64,000 bases of DNA from Aquaspirillum sp. LM1 (GTDB lineage: Bacteria; Pseudomonadota; Gammaproteobacteria; Burkholderiales; Aquaspirillaceae). Made by a program: the position numbers and the translations under genes. This document shows positions 9,131 to 17,557 of this stretch, one piece after another. Below the pieces are notes generated by a model. The model did not search any database, was not told where the DNA came from, and saw only the letters and a program-made list of their open reading frames with translations. How positions within the stretch are numbered: the stretch's first letter is position 1; every line of letters starts with the position of its first letter. The stretch is from assembly GCF_002002905.1 (NCBI RefSeq), contig NZ_CP019509.1, positions 2,971,001-3,035,000 on the forward strand, in the 5' to 3' direction.

Positions 9131-9679
9131 TTACCTGGGGGGTGTGGTGCGTTGCCAGAGCTCAAGATAGGCACGGTATTCCTCGCCCAGCGCATCCAGT
9201 TCTCCGGCATCCAGCTTGTTGGCGCGGTAGGTCAGGAAGGGAGGATGCCATGGCAGTTTGCAGCGGTAGGCCAGGGCTTCCAGTGGTTGCAGCAATGTTT
9301 CTAGGGCAAAGAAATTTTGCCCGCTGGAAGTGTAGGCCTGCGCGTGATTGCCTGCGGTGGCCGCTACCAGCAAAGGGGTGTTTTCCAGACGTAACCCGGT
9401 TTCAGGGTAAGACAGGTAGTACATGGTGGTAAATACATCGTCCACCCATTGCTTGAGCAATGCTGGCGGTGCATACCATTGCACGGGAAACTGTAAAACA
9501 ATACGCTCGGCACTCAGCAGGCGGTCGATTTCTTCGGGCACGTCGATGGGGCAGTTGGCGTACAGACCGTACAAGTCGATTACTTCTACGTTTGGCATGC
9601 TTTGTGCTGCGCGGGCCATGGCAGCGTTGGCATGTGATTGGGCCAGGTTGGGATGAAAAAGCAGAATTTTTGTGTGCAT
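9131..9679 (-). CDS. NAD(P)H-dependent quinone reductase / flavodoxin-like oxidoreductase (MdaB/KefF family)
   Basis: A 182-aa cytosolic flavoprotein from ATG 9679 (MHTKILLFHPNLAQSHAN). The N-terminal flavin-phosphate segment HPNLAQSHAN, the central VLQFPVQWYAPPALLKQWVDDVF and the later VAATAGNHAQAY are hallmarks of Flavodoxin_2 proteins, which reduce quinones by two electrons with FMN/FAD. The ORF can extend to 9754, but the extension is not family-like. It is divergent from the LysR gene at 9786, the usual layout in which the LysR protein controls the reductase in response to quinones or electrophiles (inference). The 106-bp interval between them should hold both promoters. Confidence 0.85.
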   Translation of the reverse strand: MHTKILLFHPNLAQSHANAAMARAAQSMPNVEVIDLYGLYANCPIDVPEEIDRLLSAERIVLQFPVQWYAPPALLKQWVDDVFTTMYYLSYPETGLRLENTPLLVAATAGNHAQAYTSSGQNFFALETLLQPLEALAYRCKLPWHPPFLTYRANKLDAGELDALGEEYRAYLELWQRTTPPR

Positions 9680-9785
9680 CGGACAGACTCCAGTGGGGAT
9701 AATGGGGGGTGAAGGGATGCCGGCATGGTGCGCGGTTTGACGTGATGAATCCAACAGATTGCATCCATGAGAGTATATTCACGCC

Positions 9786-10691
9786 ATGAATCTTCGACGC
9801 ATTGATTTGAACCTGTTGGTCATCCTCGACGCTTTGCTGGATGAGGCGCATGTCACGCGTGCAGCGCAACGTTTGCTGTTGTCGCAATCCGCCATGAGCA
9901 ATGCGCTGGCGCGTTGCCGCGAGCTGTTTCACGATCCGCTGCTGGTTAAGGTGGGTGGTGGCATGAAGCTTACGGCCAAGGCGCAATCTTTGCGTTGGCC
10001 GTTAAAGCATGCGCTGGCAGGGTTGGATGCGGTGTTTGCGCCGGATCAACCAGCTTTGGCAAGCGTGCAGGCGAATGTGCGCATCGGCATGGCCGATGCG
10101 TTGCTGAATACGGTGGCAGCACCGATCCAGCTCGCACTACAGGTGGATGCACCGGGCATTGCGCTGGTTTATCTGCCGTGGAGCGGTGGCCGCGAGATGG
10201 TGCGTCAGTTGGTCAACGATGATTTGGATATTGCTGTCTCGGTCATGCCGCAGACCGATGCCAGCTTGCGTCGGCAGATGCTGGCGATGGAGCACTATCA
10301 GGTAGTGATGCGTTTGGGGCATCCGGCGGCGGCAGATTTTACGCTGGATGCGTGGCTGGCGCATCCGCATGTGGTGGTGTCTCCGCGCGGCACCCCTCGC
10401 GGGGCATTGGATGATGCACTGTTGCGGATTGGCCGCCAGCGCCGCATCGGTCTAGTACTGCCCAGCTTTGTGACGGCACTGCAGATTGTGGCACATACCG
10501 ATTTGATAGCCATGGTACCCAGCCGTTGCCTGACGGATGATGACCACCAGTGCTTGGCCATTTTTGTCCCTCCGTTGTCGGTGGAAACATTTCCGCTGCA
10601 TCTGGCCTGGCACTCGCGTAACGACGCTAATCTGGCGGTGCAGCATGTTTGCATGTTGCTGCGGAAGTGGATTGACGGCGCGGACGGTTGA
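9786..10691 (+). CDS. LysR-family transcriptional regulator, divergent from quinone reductase
   Basis: A 301-aa LysR protein from ATG 9786. The N-terminal HTH is HVTRAAQRLLLSQSAMSNAL (residues about 20-40), followed by FHDPLLVKVGGGMKLTAKA; the effector domain spans about 90-295. It probably autoregulates and controls the divergent flavoprotein gene. The stop at 10691 lies immediately next to the transposon remnant beginning at 10692. The C-terminus is nevertheless of normal length, so the gene seems intact although transposon sequence abuts it. Confidence 0.85.
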   Translation: MNLRRIDLNLLVILDALLDEAHVTRAAQRLLLSQSAMSNALARCRELFHDPLLVKVGGGMKLTAKAQSLRWPLKHALAGLDAVFAPDQPALASVQANVRIGMADALLNTVAAPIQLALQVDAPGIALVYLPWSGGREMVRQLVNDDLDIAVSVMPQTDASLRRQMLAMEHYQVVMRLGHPAAADFTLDAWLAHPHVVVSPRGTPRGALDDALLRIGRQRRIGLVLPSFVTALQIVAHTDLIAMVPSRCLTDDDHQCLAIFVPPLSVETFPLHLAWHSRNDANLAVQHVCMLLRKWIDGADG

Positions 10692-10760
10692 GCGGCGCAT
10701 GTCGCGCTGCTGTTGGCCGGTCGGCATCAGTTCGTATTTGTAGGCTTGAAGGCGTTGCAT
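10692..10760 (-). pseudogene. tnpB: tnpB 5' fragment
   Basis: The first 23 or so codons of a TnpB protein (MQRLQAYKYELMPTGQQQRD) on the minus strand, matching the start of the copy at 31232. Beyond this the frame leaves TnpB similarity and runs antisense into the LysR gene. It is non-functional and marks an old deletion junction at about 10692. Confidence 0.75.
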
Positions 10761-10861
10761 ACTGGATATTTTATACAGTCCACCCCCATCGACGGCAAGG
10801 ACGGCTACGTCGTCCGCGCTATCTTTCCCCGCCCTGAACGGCGGGGCTTGCCGCGCACCGG
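10692..10861 (-). mobile_element. left-end remnant of an IS200/IS605-type TnpB element
   Basis: Reverse complement of this stretch is nearly identical to the left end of the element at 31132. It has the same CCGGTGCGCGGCAAGCCCCG start, the same GCCGTTCAG-type hairpin, TTGCCG/TATAAA promoter elements and the first tnpB codons. Only about 170 bp survive; the rest of the element is gone. It is flanked at 10862-10865 by TGAC (read on the minus strand), the same tetranucleotide seen next to the left end at 31128-31131. Confidence 0.8.
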
Positions 10862-11008
10862 GTCAAAAAAGCCAATCAGCCCCGGCAGCCATGGTCGCAC
10901 CGCATCGGTCAGTGGGCCGTAAAAACACAGATGGTGGATGACAATAGTCAGACAGGCGAACGCTTTCAGGGCGTCCACCAGTGGCATGGCGGTGGGGGTC
11001 TGGCGCAT
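10862..11008 (-). pseudogene. truncated acyltransferase (family 3-like), N-terminal fragment
   Basis: About 45 codons (start at 11008 or 10987) give MPLVDALKAFACLTIVIHHL followed by CFYGPLTDAVRPWLPGLIGF. This resembles the first membrane helix of OafA-like acyltransferase_3 proteins, with the conserved D.LK..A...IV..H pattern. The frame then runs straight into the IS605-type left end (FFDPVRGKPRRSG is transposon sequence). The remaining 300-plus residues of such a protein are missing, so this is a transposon-truncated pseudogene. With so little left, the exact subfamily is unclear. Confidence 0.55.
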
Positions 11009-11150
11009 GGCGCGAACAATCTCCGAATCGCGGCCTGAACATCATGCACGGCAAACGCCCGGCCAGTAGGGCCGGGCAAGCGGTGGCAACAGGCCAAGGG
11101 GCGGGATGATATCGCTGCACCGCACAAAAAAGATAGCGCCATCGCACCCG

Positions 11151-11169
11151 GCAGGGCAATCGCATGAAT
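11151..11169 (+). repeat. IS terminal inverted repeat (left)
   Basis: 19-bp sequence identical to the reverse complement of 12396-12414. It begins 1 bp before the codon region following the transposase stop and marks the left boundary of the ISAs1-like element. Confidence 0.85.
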
Positions 11170-12306
11170 TCACGCCCGCCCAAGTCCGAAGAGCTGCTCA
11201 CGGTATTCATCCGACGTCGCCGCAATCAGTCGGCGCACCTTGATGCCCCCCTTGCGCGGAATCGGATCCAGCCGAATCAGATTCAGCGTGATGTGCTTGA
11301 GCACCGCCAGGTTGTGCGCGGCATGGCCCGTACGGGCACGCATCTGATCATCACCAAACACCACGTCCATGCACCAGTGCAGGCGGTTCTCAACTGACCA
11401 ATGCGCCCTGATGGCATGCGCCAGGCGTTGTGCATCCGCTGCCAGACTGGTGAGGTAGTAGCGCTGCTCGCGGGTGGTTTTGCCTTTGACCAGACGCTCT
11501 GAATCCATCACCACAAAAGCATATAAATCAGGCCATTGCGTTGGTTTGTACAGACAATCCAGTTGGTCGAAGACGTAGCAGCGACGATGTTCAATACGTC
11601 CGTGATCCTTCTCTATCTGCTCATGAAAGCTGTGCGGGGTTTGTTCCGCCGGGGCAGATTGGAACTGTGTGAAGAAGTCGCGCATTGAGTCGGCGAGCGT
11701 AGGGTGGTTGTCCTTGACCGCCAGAACATAGTCAGCTTTCTTGTCGCGGATGGCCTGGGCAATGTTGGTTTGCGTGCCCATCGCGTCGATGGTCACGATG
11801 CAACCTTCCAGCGCCAGGGTATTGAGCAGCGTCGGGATGGCGGTTTTTTCATTGGATTTTTTTGCCGTTGCCGTTTGTCCCATCACCAGCCCGGCCCCGG
11901 CGGCAAAGGCGCTGACCAGATGCAGTGCGGTGGCGTCCACCTTGCCGGAGCGTCGGCTGGTTTTGCCGTCGATTGCCACCACATCCTGAGCAGCCAGAGC
12001 GGGCAGTATGCTGCGAACCCAGCGTTGAAAGGCAGACTCGAATTCTGTTGGATCAATCAGCCCGAACAGCCGCCCAAACGTGTCATGAGAGGGAATGCCG
12101 TGTTCCAGCTTGAGATAGCGACGAAACCATGTCAGTTTCTCGTTGGCCCAGGCTTCGATCTCGACGAAGGTGTCGGCACCGGCCAGTACGCCGTTGACGG
12201 CGACCACGAGCACTTCGACCAGATCGTGCCGTGTCTTGCGGGTTTGGCGAGGGTCGGTGATGGAGACAAACACATCCGCTAGCTGCAACTTGCCTTCTGT
12301 CTCCAT
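11170..12306 (-). CDS. ISAs1-family transposase
   Basis: A 378-aa full-length transposase. The N-terminal DDE_Tnp_1-associated domain (about residues 8-95) contains ITDPRQTRKTRHDLVEVLVV and GIPSHDTFGRLF. The DDE core follows with VVAIDGKTSRRS (first Asp), IVTIDAMGTQTNIA (second Asp) and RAHWSVENRLHWCMDVVFGDD (Glu in the WSVEN motif). This order and length are standard for ISAs1 (H-repeat-like) transposases. No frameshift or stop interrupts it and both inverted repeats are present, so the element could still be mobile. ATG 12306 is the natural start. Confidence 0.93.
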   Translation of the reverse strand: METEGKLQLADVFVSITDPRQTRKTRHDLVEVLVVAVNGVLAGADTFVEIEAWANEKLTWFRRYLKLEHGIPSHDTFGRLFGLIDPTEFESAFQRWVRSILPALAAQDVVAIDGKTSRRSGKVDATALHLVSAFAAGAGLVMGQTATAKKSNEKTAIPTLLNTLALEGCIVTIDAMGTQTNIAQAIRDKKADYVLAVKDNHPTLADSMRDFFTQFQSAPAEQTPHSFHEQIEKDHGRIEHRRCYVFDQLDCLYKPTQWPDLYAFVVMDSERLVKGKTTREQRYYLTSLAADAQRLAHAIRAHWSVENRLHWCMDVVFGDDQMRARTGHAAHNLAVLKHITLNLIRLDPIPRKGGIKVRRLIAATSDEYREQLFGLGRA

Positions 12307-12395
12307 GAGTCGCTCCCAAAAAGCGGGACGCTACACAAATCAGGGGCAGGTGAACAGTCTGGGGCGTCATGGCTTGTAGGCGTTAGGGCAATGGC

Positions 12396-12414
12396 ATTCA
12401 TGCGATTGCCCTGC
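12396..12414 (-). repeat. IS terminal inverted repeat (right)
   Basis: 19-bp perfect inverted match to 11151-11169, about 90 bp upstream of the transposase start. It marks the right boundary of the element. Confidence 0.85.
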
Positions 12415-12569
12415 TGGACCAGCTGTAGCGCTGATTTCAGTTATACTTCCACGTAAACCTGCATCGCGCCCACGCGCCGATGCCCTGTCGGCCCCGGGCG
12501 CTTCGTTCGGGGCCACGGCTTTTGGGTGTTGCGCCAGAAGCCAACTGAATTTGCGGATGCCGCCCGAAC

Positions 12570-14870
12570 ATGAACGCTAACACCCTTTCCCTGCCTGCTG
12601 GTCCCGAACTGCCAGACCGATGGCGTGCCCAGGCCAGCGCCCAGCTGGCACCGGGTGAAACCTTGCTGGGCTGGATGGAAGTCGATCTGAACACCCAGCT
12701 GCGCTTTACCGCCGGGGTGATCCTGCTTACCGACCGCCGCCTGCTCAGCCAGCCAGCGGAACAGGCGGCGTGGCACAGCTGGCCTTTGCATGCCGAGCTG
12801 CAATTGCATCACCACGATCACGCCGGGGTGGGCAGCCTGGAGCTGCAGGATGGCCACCAGCAGCTGGCGCTGTGGCGCTACACCCTGAATGTCAACGCCC
12901 AGGCGCTGCGCTTGCTGGCGCAGTGGGAGCGTCAGCTCAATCTGCTGCGCCATGGCGAGCCGGCCATGTTGGCCGAGGAAGAAGAACTCAGCTGCCCCAG
13001 CTGCCATAACCCGATGACGGCGGATCAGGACGAGTGCCCGGTGTGCGCCCGCGAACTGCACACCCCGCCCTCCACCTGGACTTTGCTGCGGCTGTGGCGC
13101 TTTGCCCGGCCCTACCGCTGGCAGCTGCTGGCCGGATTCCTGCTCACGCTGGCGTCCACCGCCGCCACCCTGGTGGCCCCGTATCTGACCATGCCGCTGA
13201 TGGACAATGTGCTGATTCCATTCCAGAACGGCAAGCCAATTGACTGGTCGCTGGTCAGCCTGTATCTGGGCGGGCTGTTTGCCGCTGCCTTGCTGGCCTG
13301 GCTGCTGGGCTGGCTGCGCACCTACATTCTGGCGCTGGTGTCCGAACGGATTGGCCGCGACTTGCGCACCACCACCTACGAGCATTTGCTGAAATTGTCG
13401 CAGGAATACTTTGGCGGCAAGCGCACCGGCGACCTGATGGCGCGGATTGGCTCGGAAACCGACCGCATCAATGTGTTTCTGTCGCTGCACCTGCTGGATT
13501 TTGCCACCGACGTGCTGATGATCGTGATGACCTCGGCCATCCTGTTTTCCATCAACCACTGGCTGGCCATTGTCACCCTGCTGCCGCTGCCGTTCATCGC
13601 CTGGATGATCCACTATGTGCGTGACAAGCTGCGCACCGGCTTCGAGAAGGTAGACCGGGTGTGGGCAGAAGTCACCAATGTGCTAGCCGATACCATTCCC
13701 GGCATCCGCGTGGTCAAGGCATTTGCCCAGGAAAAACGTGAAGCCGAGCGTTTTCGGGAGGCCAACAAGCACAATCTGGCGATTAACGACCGGTTGAACA
13801 AAACCTGGTCGCTGTTCTCGCCCACTGTCACCCTGCTGACTGAAGTGGGCCTGCTGGTGGTGTGGGGCTTTGGCATCTGGCAGATTTCCAAGGGTGACAT
13901 TACCGTCGGTGTGCTGACCGCGTTTCTGGCCTATATCAGCCGCTTTTACACCCGGCTGGACTCGATGAGCCGGATTGTCTCGGTCACGCAAAAAGCCGCT
14001 TCGGGGGCCAAGCGGATTTTTGACATTCTCGACCATGTGTCCAGCGTGCCGGAGCCGGCCAAGCCAGTGCATCTGCCGCAGCTGTCCGGGCGCATCGAAC
14101 TGCGCGACGTGGGCTTTCGCTACGGCAATCGCGCGGTCACCCGTGGCGTCAGCCTGGATATCCAGCCGGGCGAGATGATTGGCCTGGTGGGCCATTCCGG
14201 CTCGGGCAAGAGCACGCTGGTGAACCTGATCTGCCGGTTTTACGACGTCTCGGAAGGCTCGATTCGGGTTGATGGCGTGGACATCCGCTCGCTGCCGGTG
14301 GCGGAATATCGCCGCCATATCGGCCTGGTGCTGCAAGAGCCGTTCCTGTTTTTTGGCACCATTGCCGAAAACATCGCCTACGGCAAACCCAACGCCAGCC
14401 GGGCAGAAATCATCGCCGCTGCCCGCGCCGCGCACGCGCACGAGTTCATCCTGCGCCTGCCGCATGGCTACGATTCGCTGGTGGGCGAGCGCGGTCAGGC
14501 GCTGTCTGGTGGCGAGCGCCAGCGTATTTCGATTGCCCGCGCGCTGCTGATCAACCCGCGCATCCTGATTCTGGACGAGGCGACGTCTTCGGTGGATTCC
14601 ACCACAGAAAAAGAAATTCAGAAGGCGCTGGACAATCTGGTCAAGGGCCGCACCACCATTGCCATTGCCCACCGCCTGTCTACCCTGCGCAAAGCCGACC
14701 GGCTGGTGGTGCTCGACCGTGGCCGCGTGGTGGAAGAAGGCAGTCACGACGCGCTGATGGCGCGCCAGGGGGCCTACTGGCAGTTGTACCAGGCGCAGGC
14801 GCGCCAGGCCGAGGCCGACCGTGCCGAGGCCGAAGCCGAGTGGGCCGGCGACAGCCCGGCCAGCGCCTGA
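12570..14870 (+). CDS. ABC transporter, fused permease-ATPase with zinc-ribbon N-terminus (cyanophycin-associated type)
   Basis: A 766-aa half-transporter. Residues 1-140 form a soluble PH-like domain, and about 148-166 hold a zinc ribbon (CPSCHNPM..CPVC). Residues about 180-470 are a six-helix ABC exporter membrane domain and about 500-740 the nucleotide-binding domain, with Walker A GHSGSGKST, signature LSGGERQR, Walker B ILILDEATSS and the switch His in AHRLS. This architecture, followed by a DUF1854 protein, matches pairs that databases describe as associated with cyanophycin metabolism in beta-proteobacteria. No cyanophycin synthetase or cyanophycinase lies in this window, and the substrate is unknown. 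ATG 12570 has only a weak ribosome site. Confidence 0.85.
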   Translation: MNANTLSLPAGPELPDRWRAQASAQLAPGETLLGWMEVDLNTQLRFTAGVILLTDRRLLSQPAEQAAWHSWPLHAELQLHHHDHAGVGSLELQDGHQQLALWRYTLNVNAQALRLLAQWERQLNLLRHGEPAMLAEEEELSCPSCHNPMTADQDECPVCARELHTPPSTWTLLRLWRFARPYRWQLLAGFLLTLASTAATLVAPYLTMPLMDNVLIPFQNGKPIDWSLVSLYLGGLFAAALLAWLLGWLRTYILALVSERIGRDLRTTTYEHLLKLSQEYFGGKRTGDLMARIGSETDRINVFLSLHLLDFATDVLMIVMTSAILFSINHWLAIVTLLPLPFIAWMIHYVRDKLRTGFEKVDRVWAEVTNVLADTIPGIRVVKAFAQEKREAERFREANKHNLAINDRLNKTWSLFSPTVTLLTEVGLLVVWGFGIWQISKGDITVGVLTAFLAYISRFYTRLDSMSRIVSVTQKAASGAKRIFDILDHVSSVPEPAKPVHLPQLSGRIELRDVGFRYGNRAVTRGVSLDIQPGEMIGLVGHSGSGKSTLVNLICRFYDVSEGSIRVDGVDIRSLPVAEYRRHIGLVLQEPFLFFGTIAENIAYGKPNASRAEIIAAARAAHAHEFILRLPHGYDSLVGERGQALSGGERQRISIARALLINPRILILDEATSSVDSTTEKEIQKALDNLVKGRTTIAIAHRLSTLRKADRLVVLDRGRVVEEGSHDALMARQGAYWQLYQAQARQAEADRAEAEAEWAGDSPASA

Positions 14871-14915
14871 CGTCAGGCAAGCCCGAAACAGTCGTTATCC
14901 CCAGCGAGGTTTGGT

Positions 14916-15383
14916 ATGCATCCCCCTGATTTCACCCTGCAGCGCAACGCCTTTGGCCAATTGGTGCTCAGCCGCGATGGCAGCGACCACACCGGCGTGA
15001 CCGTGGTGCGCGCCTTTCCGATTGGCGCGCCGGACGATGGCCTGTCGCTGGTCAGCCCGGATGGCCACGAGCTAGCCTGGATCGACCATATCGACCAATT
15101 GCCGCCGGCCATGCGCCCGCTGATTAGCGAAGCGCTGGCCAGCCGCGAATTCATGCCAGTGATCCAGCGCATTCGCAGCGTCAGCAGCTTTGCCACCCCC
15201 AGCACCTGGACCGTGGATACCGACCGGGGTGCCACCCAGCTGGTGCTCAAGGGCGAAGACGACATCCGCCGGATGACCGCGCCCGCGCTATTGATCAGCG
15301 ACAGCCACGGCATTCACTACCTGATTCGCGACCCCGGCCTGCTGGACAAGGCCAGCCGCAAACTGCTGGACCGCTTTTTATGA
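14916..15383 (+). CDS. DUF1854 family protein
   Basis: A 155-aa soluble protein, 45 bp downstream of the ABC exporter and on the same strand. It matches the DUF1854 family through segments such as GVTVVRAFPIGAPDDGLSLVSPDGHEL and LVLKGEDDIRRM. Family members nearly always accompany the ABC exporter type encoded just upstream, so the two proteins probably act together; no biochemical role can be read from the sequence. Its stop overlaps the bioD start (ATGA at 15380-15383), so bioD is translationally coupled to it here. Confidence 0.82.
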   Translation: MHPPDFTLQRNAFGQLVLSRDGSDHTGVTVVRAFPIGAPDDGLSLVSPDGHELAWIDHIDQLPPAMRPLISEALASREFMPVIQRIRSVSSFATPSTWTVDTDRGATQLVLKGEDDIRRMTAPALLISDSHGIHYLIRDPGLLDKASRKLLDRFL

Positions 15384-16006
15384 GCCATGCCTACTTCATT
15401 ACCGGCACCGACACCGAAATCGGCAAGACCCATAGCGCGGTGCGGCTGATTGAGCACTGGCGCAGCCAGGGCTTGCGGGTAGCGGCAATGAAGCCGGTGG
15501 CGTCGGGTTGCAGCGTCGGTGCCGATGGCCAGCTGGTGAACGACGACGTCGAGCGGCTGATTGCCGCCAGCGGCCAGACCGACCGCGACGCGATGAACCC
15601 CTACCGCTTTGCCCCGCCGATTTCGCCGCATCTGGCGGCGCGCCAGGCCGGCGTGGACATCGACCTTGACCTGCTGCGCCAACGCTTTGCCGCCCTGCAG
15701 GCCGATGCCGATATGGTGCTGGTGGAAGGGGCGGGCGGCTGGTATGCGCCGCTGACCGACACGCTGAGCATGGCCGACCTGGCCTGTGCGCTGGAGATTC
15801 CGGTGGTGCTGGTGGTGGGGTTGCGTCTGGGCTGCATCAACCACGCCCGGCTGACCGCCCAGGCCATTCGCGCCAGCGGCGCGCCGCTGGCCGGCTGGAT
15901 TGCCAACCAGCCGGTGGCGGATGTGGCGTGTCGTGACGAGGTGATGGCCACGCTCAAGCGCACGCTGGACGCGCCGCTGTGGCGGGAAATCGGTTTTGGC
16001 GGCTGA
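15380..16006 (+). CDS. bioD: ATP-dependent dethiobiotin synthetase
   Basis: A 208-aa enzyme. The P-loop GTDTEIGKT sits at residues 9-17, followed by the substrate lysine region KPVASGC and the Mg/ATP region VEGAGGWYAPL (about 115-125). BioD carboxylates 7,8-diaminopelargonate to dethiobiotin, the penultimate step of biotin synthesis, in the cytosol. It starts at 15380, overlapping the DUF1854 stop by 4 bp. No other bio gene is in the window, so the biotin pathway is scattered. It is convergent with the lytic transglycosylase gene, with only 16 bp between the stops. Confidence 0.95.
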   Translation: MSHAYFITGTDTEIGKTHSAVRLIEHWRSQGLRVAAMKPVASGCSVGADGQLVNDDVERLIAASGQTDRDAMNPYRFAPPISPHLAARQAGVDIDLDLLRQRFAALQADADMVLVEGAGGWYAPLTDTLSMADLACALEIPVVLVVGLRLGCINHARLTAQAIRASGAPLAGWIANQPVADVACRDEVMATLKRTLDAPLWREIGFGG

Positions 16007-16022
16007 ATTGGCCGGCGCGGGG

Positions 16023-16727
16023 TTAATCCACTTCCGGCAGCAAGGCCGGTAGAGCAGGCATGGCCAGCTGCGCCGCCAGCACCTTGCTGCGCAAGCGGCC
16101 ATCCGCCAGCACCCGGCCACCCTGGCGCAGGTACAACGCCCGCACGGCCTTCACATACTGTTCGGTTTCTTCATACGGCGGAATCTTGCCCAGCCGCTGC
16201 ACCACGCCCTCTCCGGCGTTATATGCCGCCAGCGCCAGATCCAGCTGGTGGTTGAACAAGCCCAGCAAAAAACTCAGATAGCGCGCGCCGGCCTCCAGAT
16301 TGCGCCGGGGTTCGCTTACCGCGTCGCCGCTGACGCCAAAACGGGCGGCAGTGTCCGGCATCAGCTGCATCAATCCCTGCGCGCCCTTGGGCGAGGTGGC
16401 GCTGACGTGGTAGCCGGATTCCACGGTAATCAGCGCATGCAGCAGCGCCGGCTCCAGCTGGTGGCGACGGGCGGTGCTGTCAATCAGCGGGCCCAGCGTG
16501 CTCATCGCCCGGGTGTCCCGCCCGGCCAGATAGTGGCTGACATCCACTGCCGGCCCGGTTTGCGCCGTGGGCAAGCTGCCGCGCTTGAACAGCCGATAAC
16601 GCTCGTCCAGCGCCTTCGGGGCCAGATGCGCCATACCCTGTTCGTCGATGAAGCCATACACATCCGCCCAGACCGGCGCACACCACGCCGCGCACAGCCA
16701 GACCATTCCGATCATGAACCTTGGCAA
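16023..16727 (-). CDS. exported lytic transglycosylase (SLT family)
   Basis: About 234 aa. A signal peptide (MIGMVWLCAAWCAPVWA) precedes a DUF4124-like segment DVYGFIDEQGMAHLAPK. The SLT domain (about 95-205) has the catalytic Glu in ALITVESGYHVSATSPKGAQGLMQLMP, then AAYNAGEGVV and IPPYEETEQYVKAV. It cleaves peptidoglycan glycan strands with 1,6-anhydro-MurNAc formation. TTG 16727 is preferred as start because AGGAGA lies about 6 nt upstream and it adds an Arg to the signal peptide. ATG 16715 has no well-placed ribosome site, and the frame stays open to 16895 without signal-like sequence. Confidence 0.85.
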   Translation of the reverse strand: MPRFMIGMVWLCAAWCAPVWADVYGFIDEQGMAHLAPKALDERYRLFKRGSLPTAQTGPAVDVSHYLAGRDTRAMSTLGPLIDSTARRHQLEPALLHALITVESGYHVSATSPKGAQGLMQLMPDTAARFGVSGDAVSEPRRNLEAGARYLSFLLGLFNHQLDLALAAYNAGEGVVQRLGKIPPYEETEQYVKAVRALYLRQGGRVLADGRLRSKVLAAQLAMPALPALLPEVD

Positions 16728-16897
16728 AAAATTCTCCTCTATGGTGATGCAAGTGAGAGACAGGCTGTCACACAAACCCACATGCGAAACGGCGGCCAAA
16801 CGGGTTATGCTGTGATGGTCGCACTCACCAATGTCTGACCCCGGCCAGCCGCCAGGGTTCAGCATTTTACTCAAGCACATGCAAGGGAGTTTCAACC

Positions 16898-17311
16898 ATG
16901 GGATTGCTGGACCAGATTACCGATGCCATCAGCGGTGGCGCACAACAGGTGCAAGACACACTGGGCAATGCCAGCGGCGCGCTGGGCAGCCTGCTGGAAA
17001 ACACCGGCGGCCTGAGCGGGCTGGTGGACAAATTCAACCAGGCTGGGCTGGGTGAAACCGTGCAAAGCTGGATTGGTCAGGGCGAAAACCTGCCTGTCAG
17101 CCTGGAGCAAATCCAGTCGGTGCTTGGCCCGGATACCCTGAATGCGCTGGCCGAACGCGTCGGCATCGACCCGGCCCAGGCCGCCAGCTGGCTGTCGGAC
17201 AATCTGCCGGAATGGGTGAACCAGCTGACCCCGGATGGCCAGTTGCCGGATGTGGGCGGTCTGCTCGATCAGGGTGTGGCGGCGGTGAAGGGCTTGTTTG
17301 ACCGCTTTTGA
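16898..17311 (+). CDS. YidB-like DUF937 protein
   Basis: A 137-aa acidic protein, MGLLDQITDAISGG at the N-terminus, with Gly/Ser/Gln-rich repeats early and a C-terminal helical part (LGPDTLNALAERVGIDPAQAASWLSDNLP). This matches the YidB/DUF937 family of small soluble proteins of unknown function. ATG 16898 is preceded by AAGGGAG at good spacing. It is a single-gene unit between the divergent transglycosylase and the rplU promoter. No catalytic motif is visible. Confidence 0.8.
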   Translation: MGLLDQITDAISGGAQQVQDTLGNASGALGSLLENTGGLSGLVDKFNQAGLGETVQSWIGQGENLPVSLEQIQSVLGPDTLNALAERVGIDPAQAASWLSDNLPEWVNQLTPDGQLPDVGGLLDQGVAAVKGLFDRF

Positions 17312-17354
17312 GTGGGACGGTGGGCGCAGCTGTTTGCGCTGACGGTGCTGACGG

Positions 17355-17375
17355 CGGCCCGGTTGAGCCGGGCCG
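17355..17375 (+). terminator. stem-loop after the YidB-like gene
   Basis: CGGCCCGG, loop TTGAG, CCGGGCCG: a perfect 8-bp GC stem 43 bp after the stop. There is no U tract, so termination activity is plausible but not certain. Confidence 0.45.
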
Positions 17376-17471
17376 TCAGGCCAGCGCATAGCTGTGCCAT
17401 GCGCCGCGCTGCACACAGCGCTTCTGTGGCCCATCATCAGGCCAATACTTCAGCCAATACTCCAGAAAAAC

Positions 17472-17500
17472 TTGCCGCCATCCGGATGCTTGCGTATCAT
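17472..17500 (+). promoter_or_regulatory. sigma-70 promoter for rplU-rpmA
   Basis: TTGCCG (17472-17477) and TATCAT (17495-17500) separated by exactly 17 bp, about 57 bp upstream of the rplU start codon. It is a good position for the ribosomal operon. Confidence 0.6.
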
Positions 17501-17557
17501 GCTCAGTTCCCCGCGAAAATGTCCGTGGGGCGAGCGAATTTTTTAGGAGCTTAACGA

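Larger units (their letters stand above)
11151..12414 (-). mobile_element. ISAs1-family insertion sequence, complete
   Basis: A 1264-bp element bounded by perfect 19-bp inverted repeats: GCAGGGCAATCGCATGAAT at 11151-11169 and its reverse complement at 12396-12414. It encloses one transposase gene filling most of its length. Immediate flanks (..CGCACCCG left, TGGACCAG.. right) show no direct duplication, unlike a fresh insertion. This suggests that a deletion or rearrangement has removed one original flank. Confidence 0.85.
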
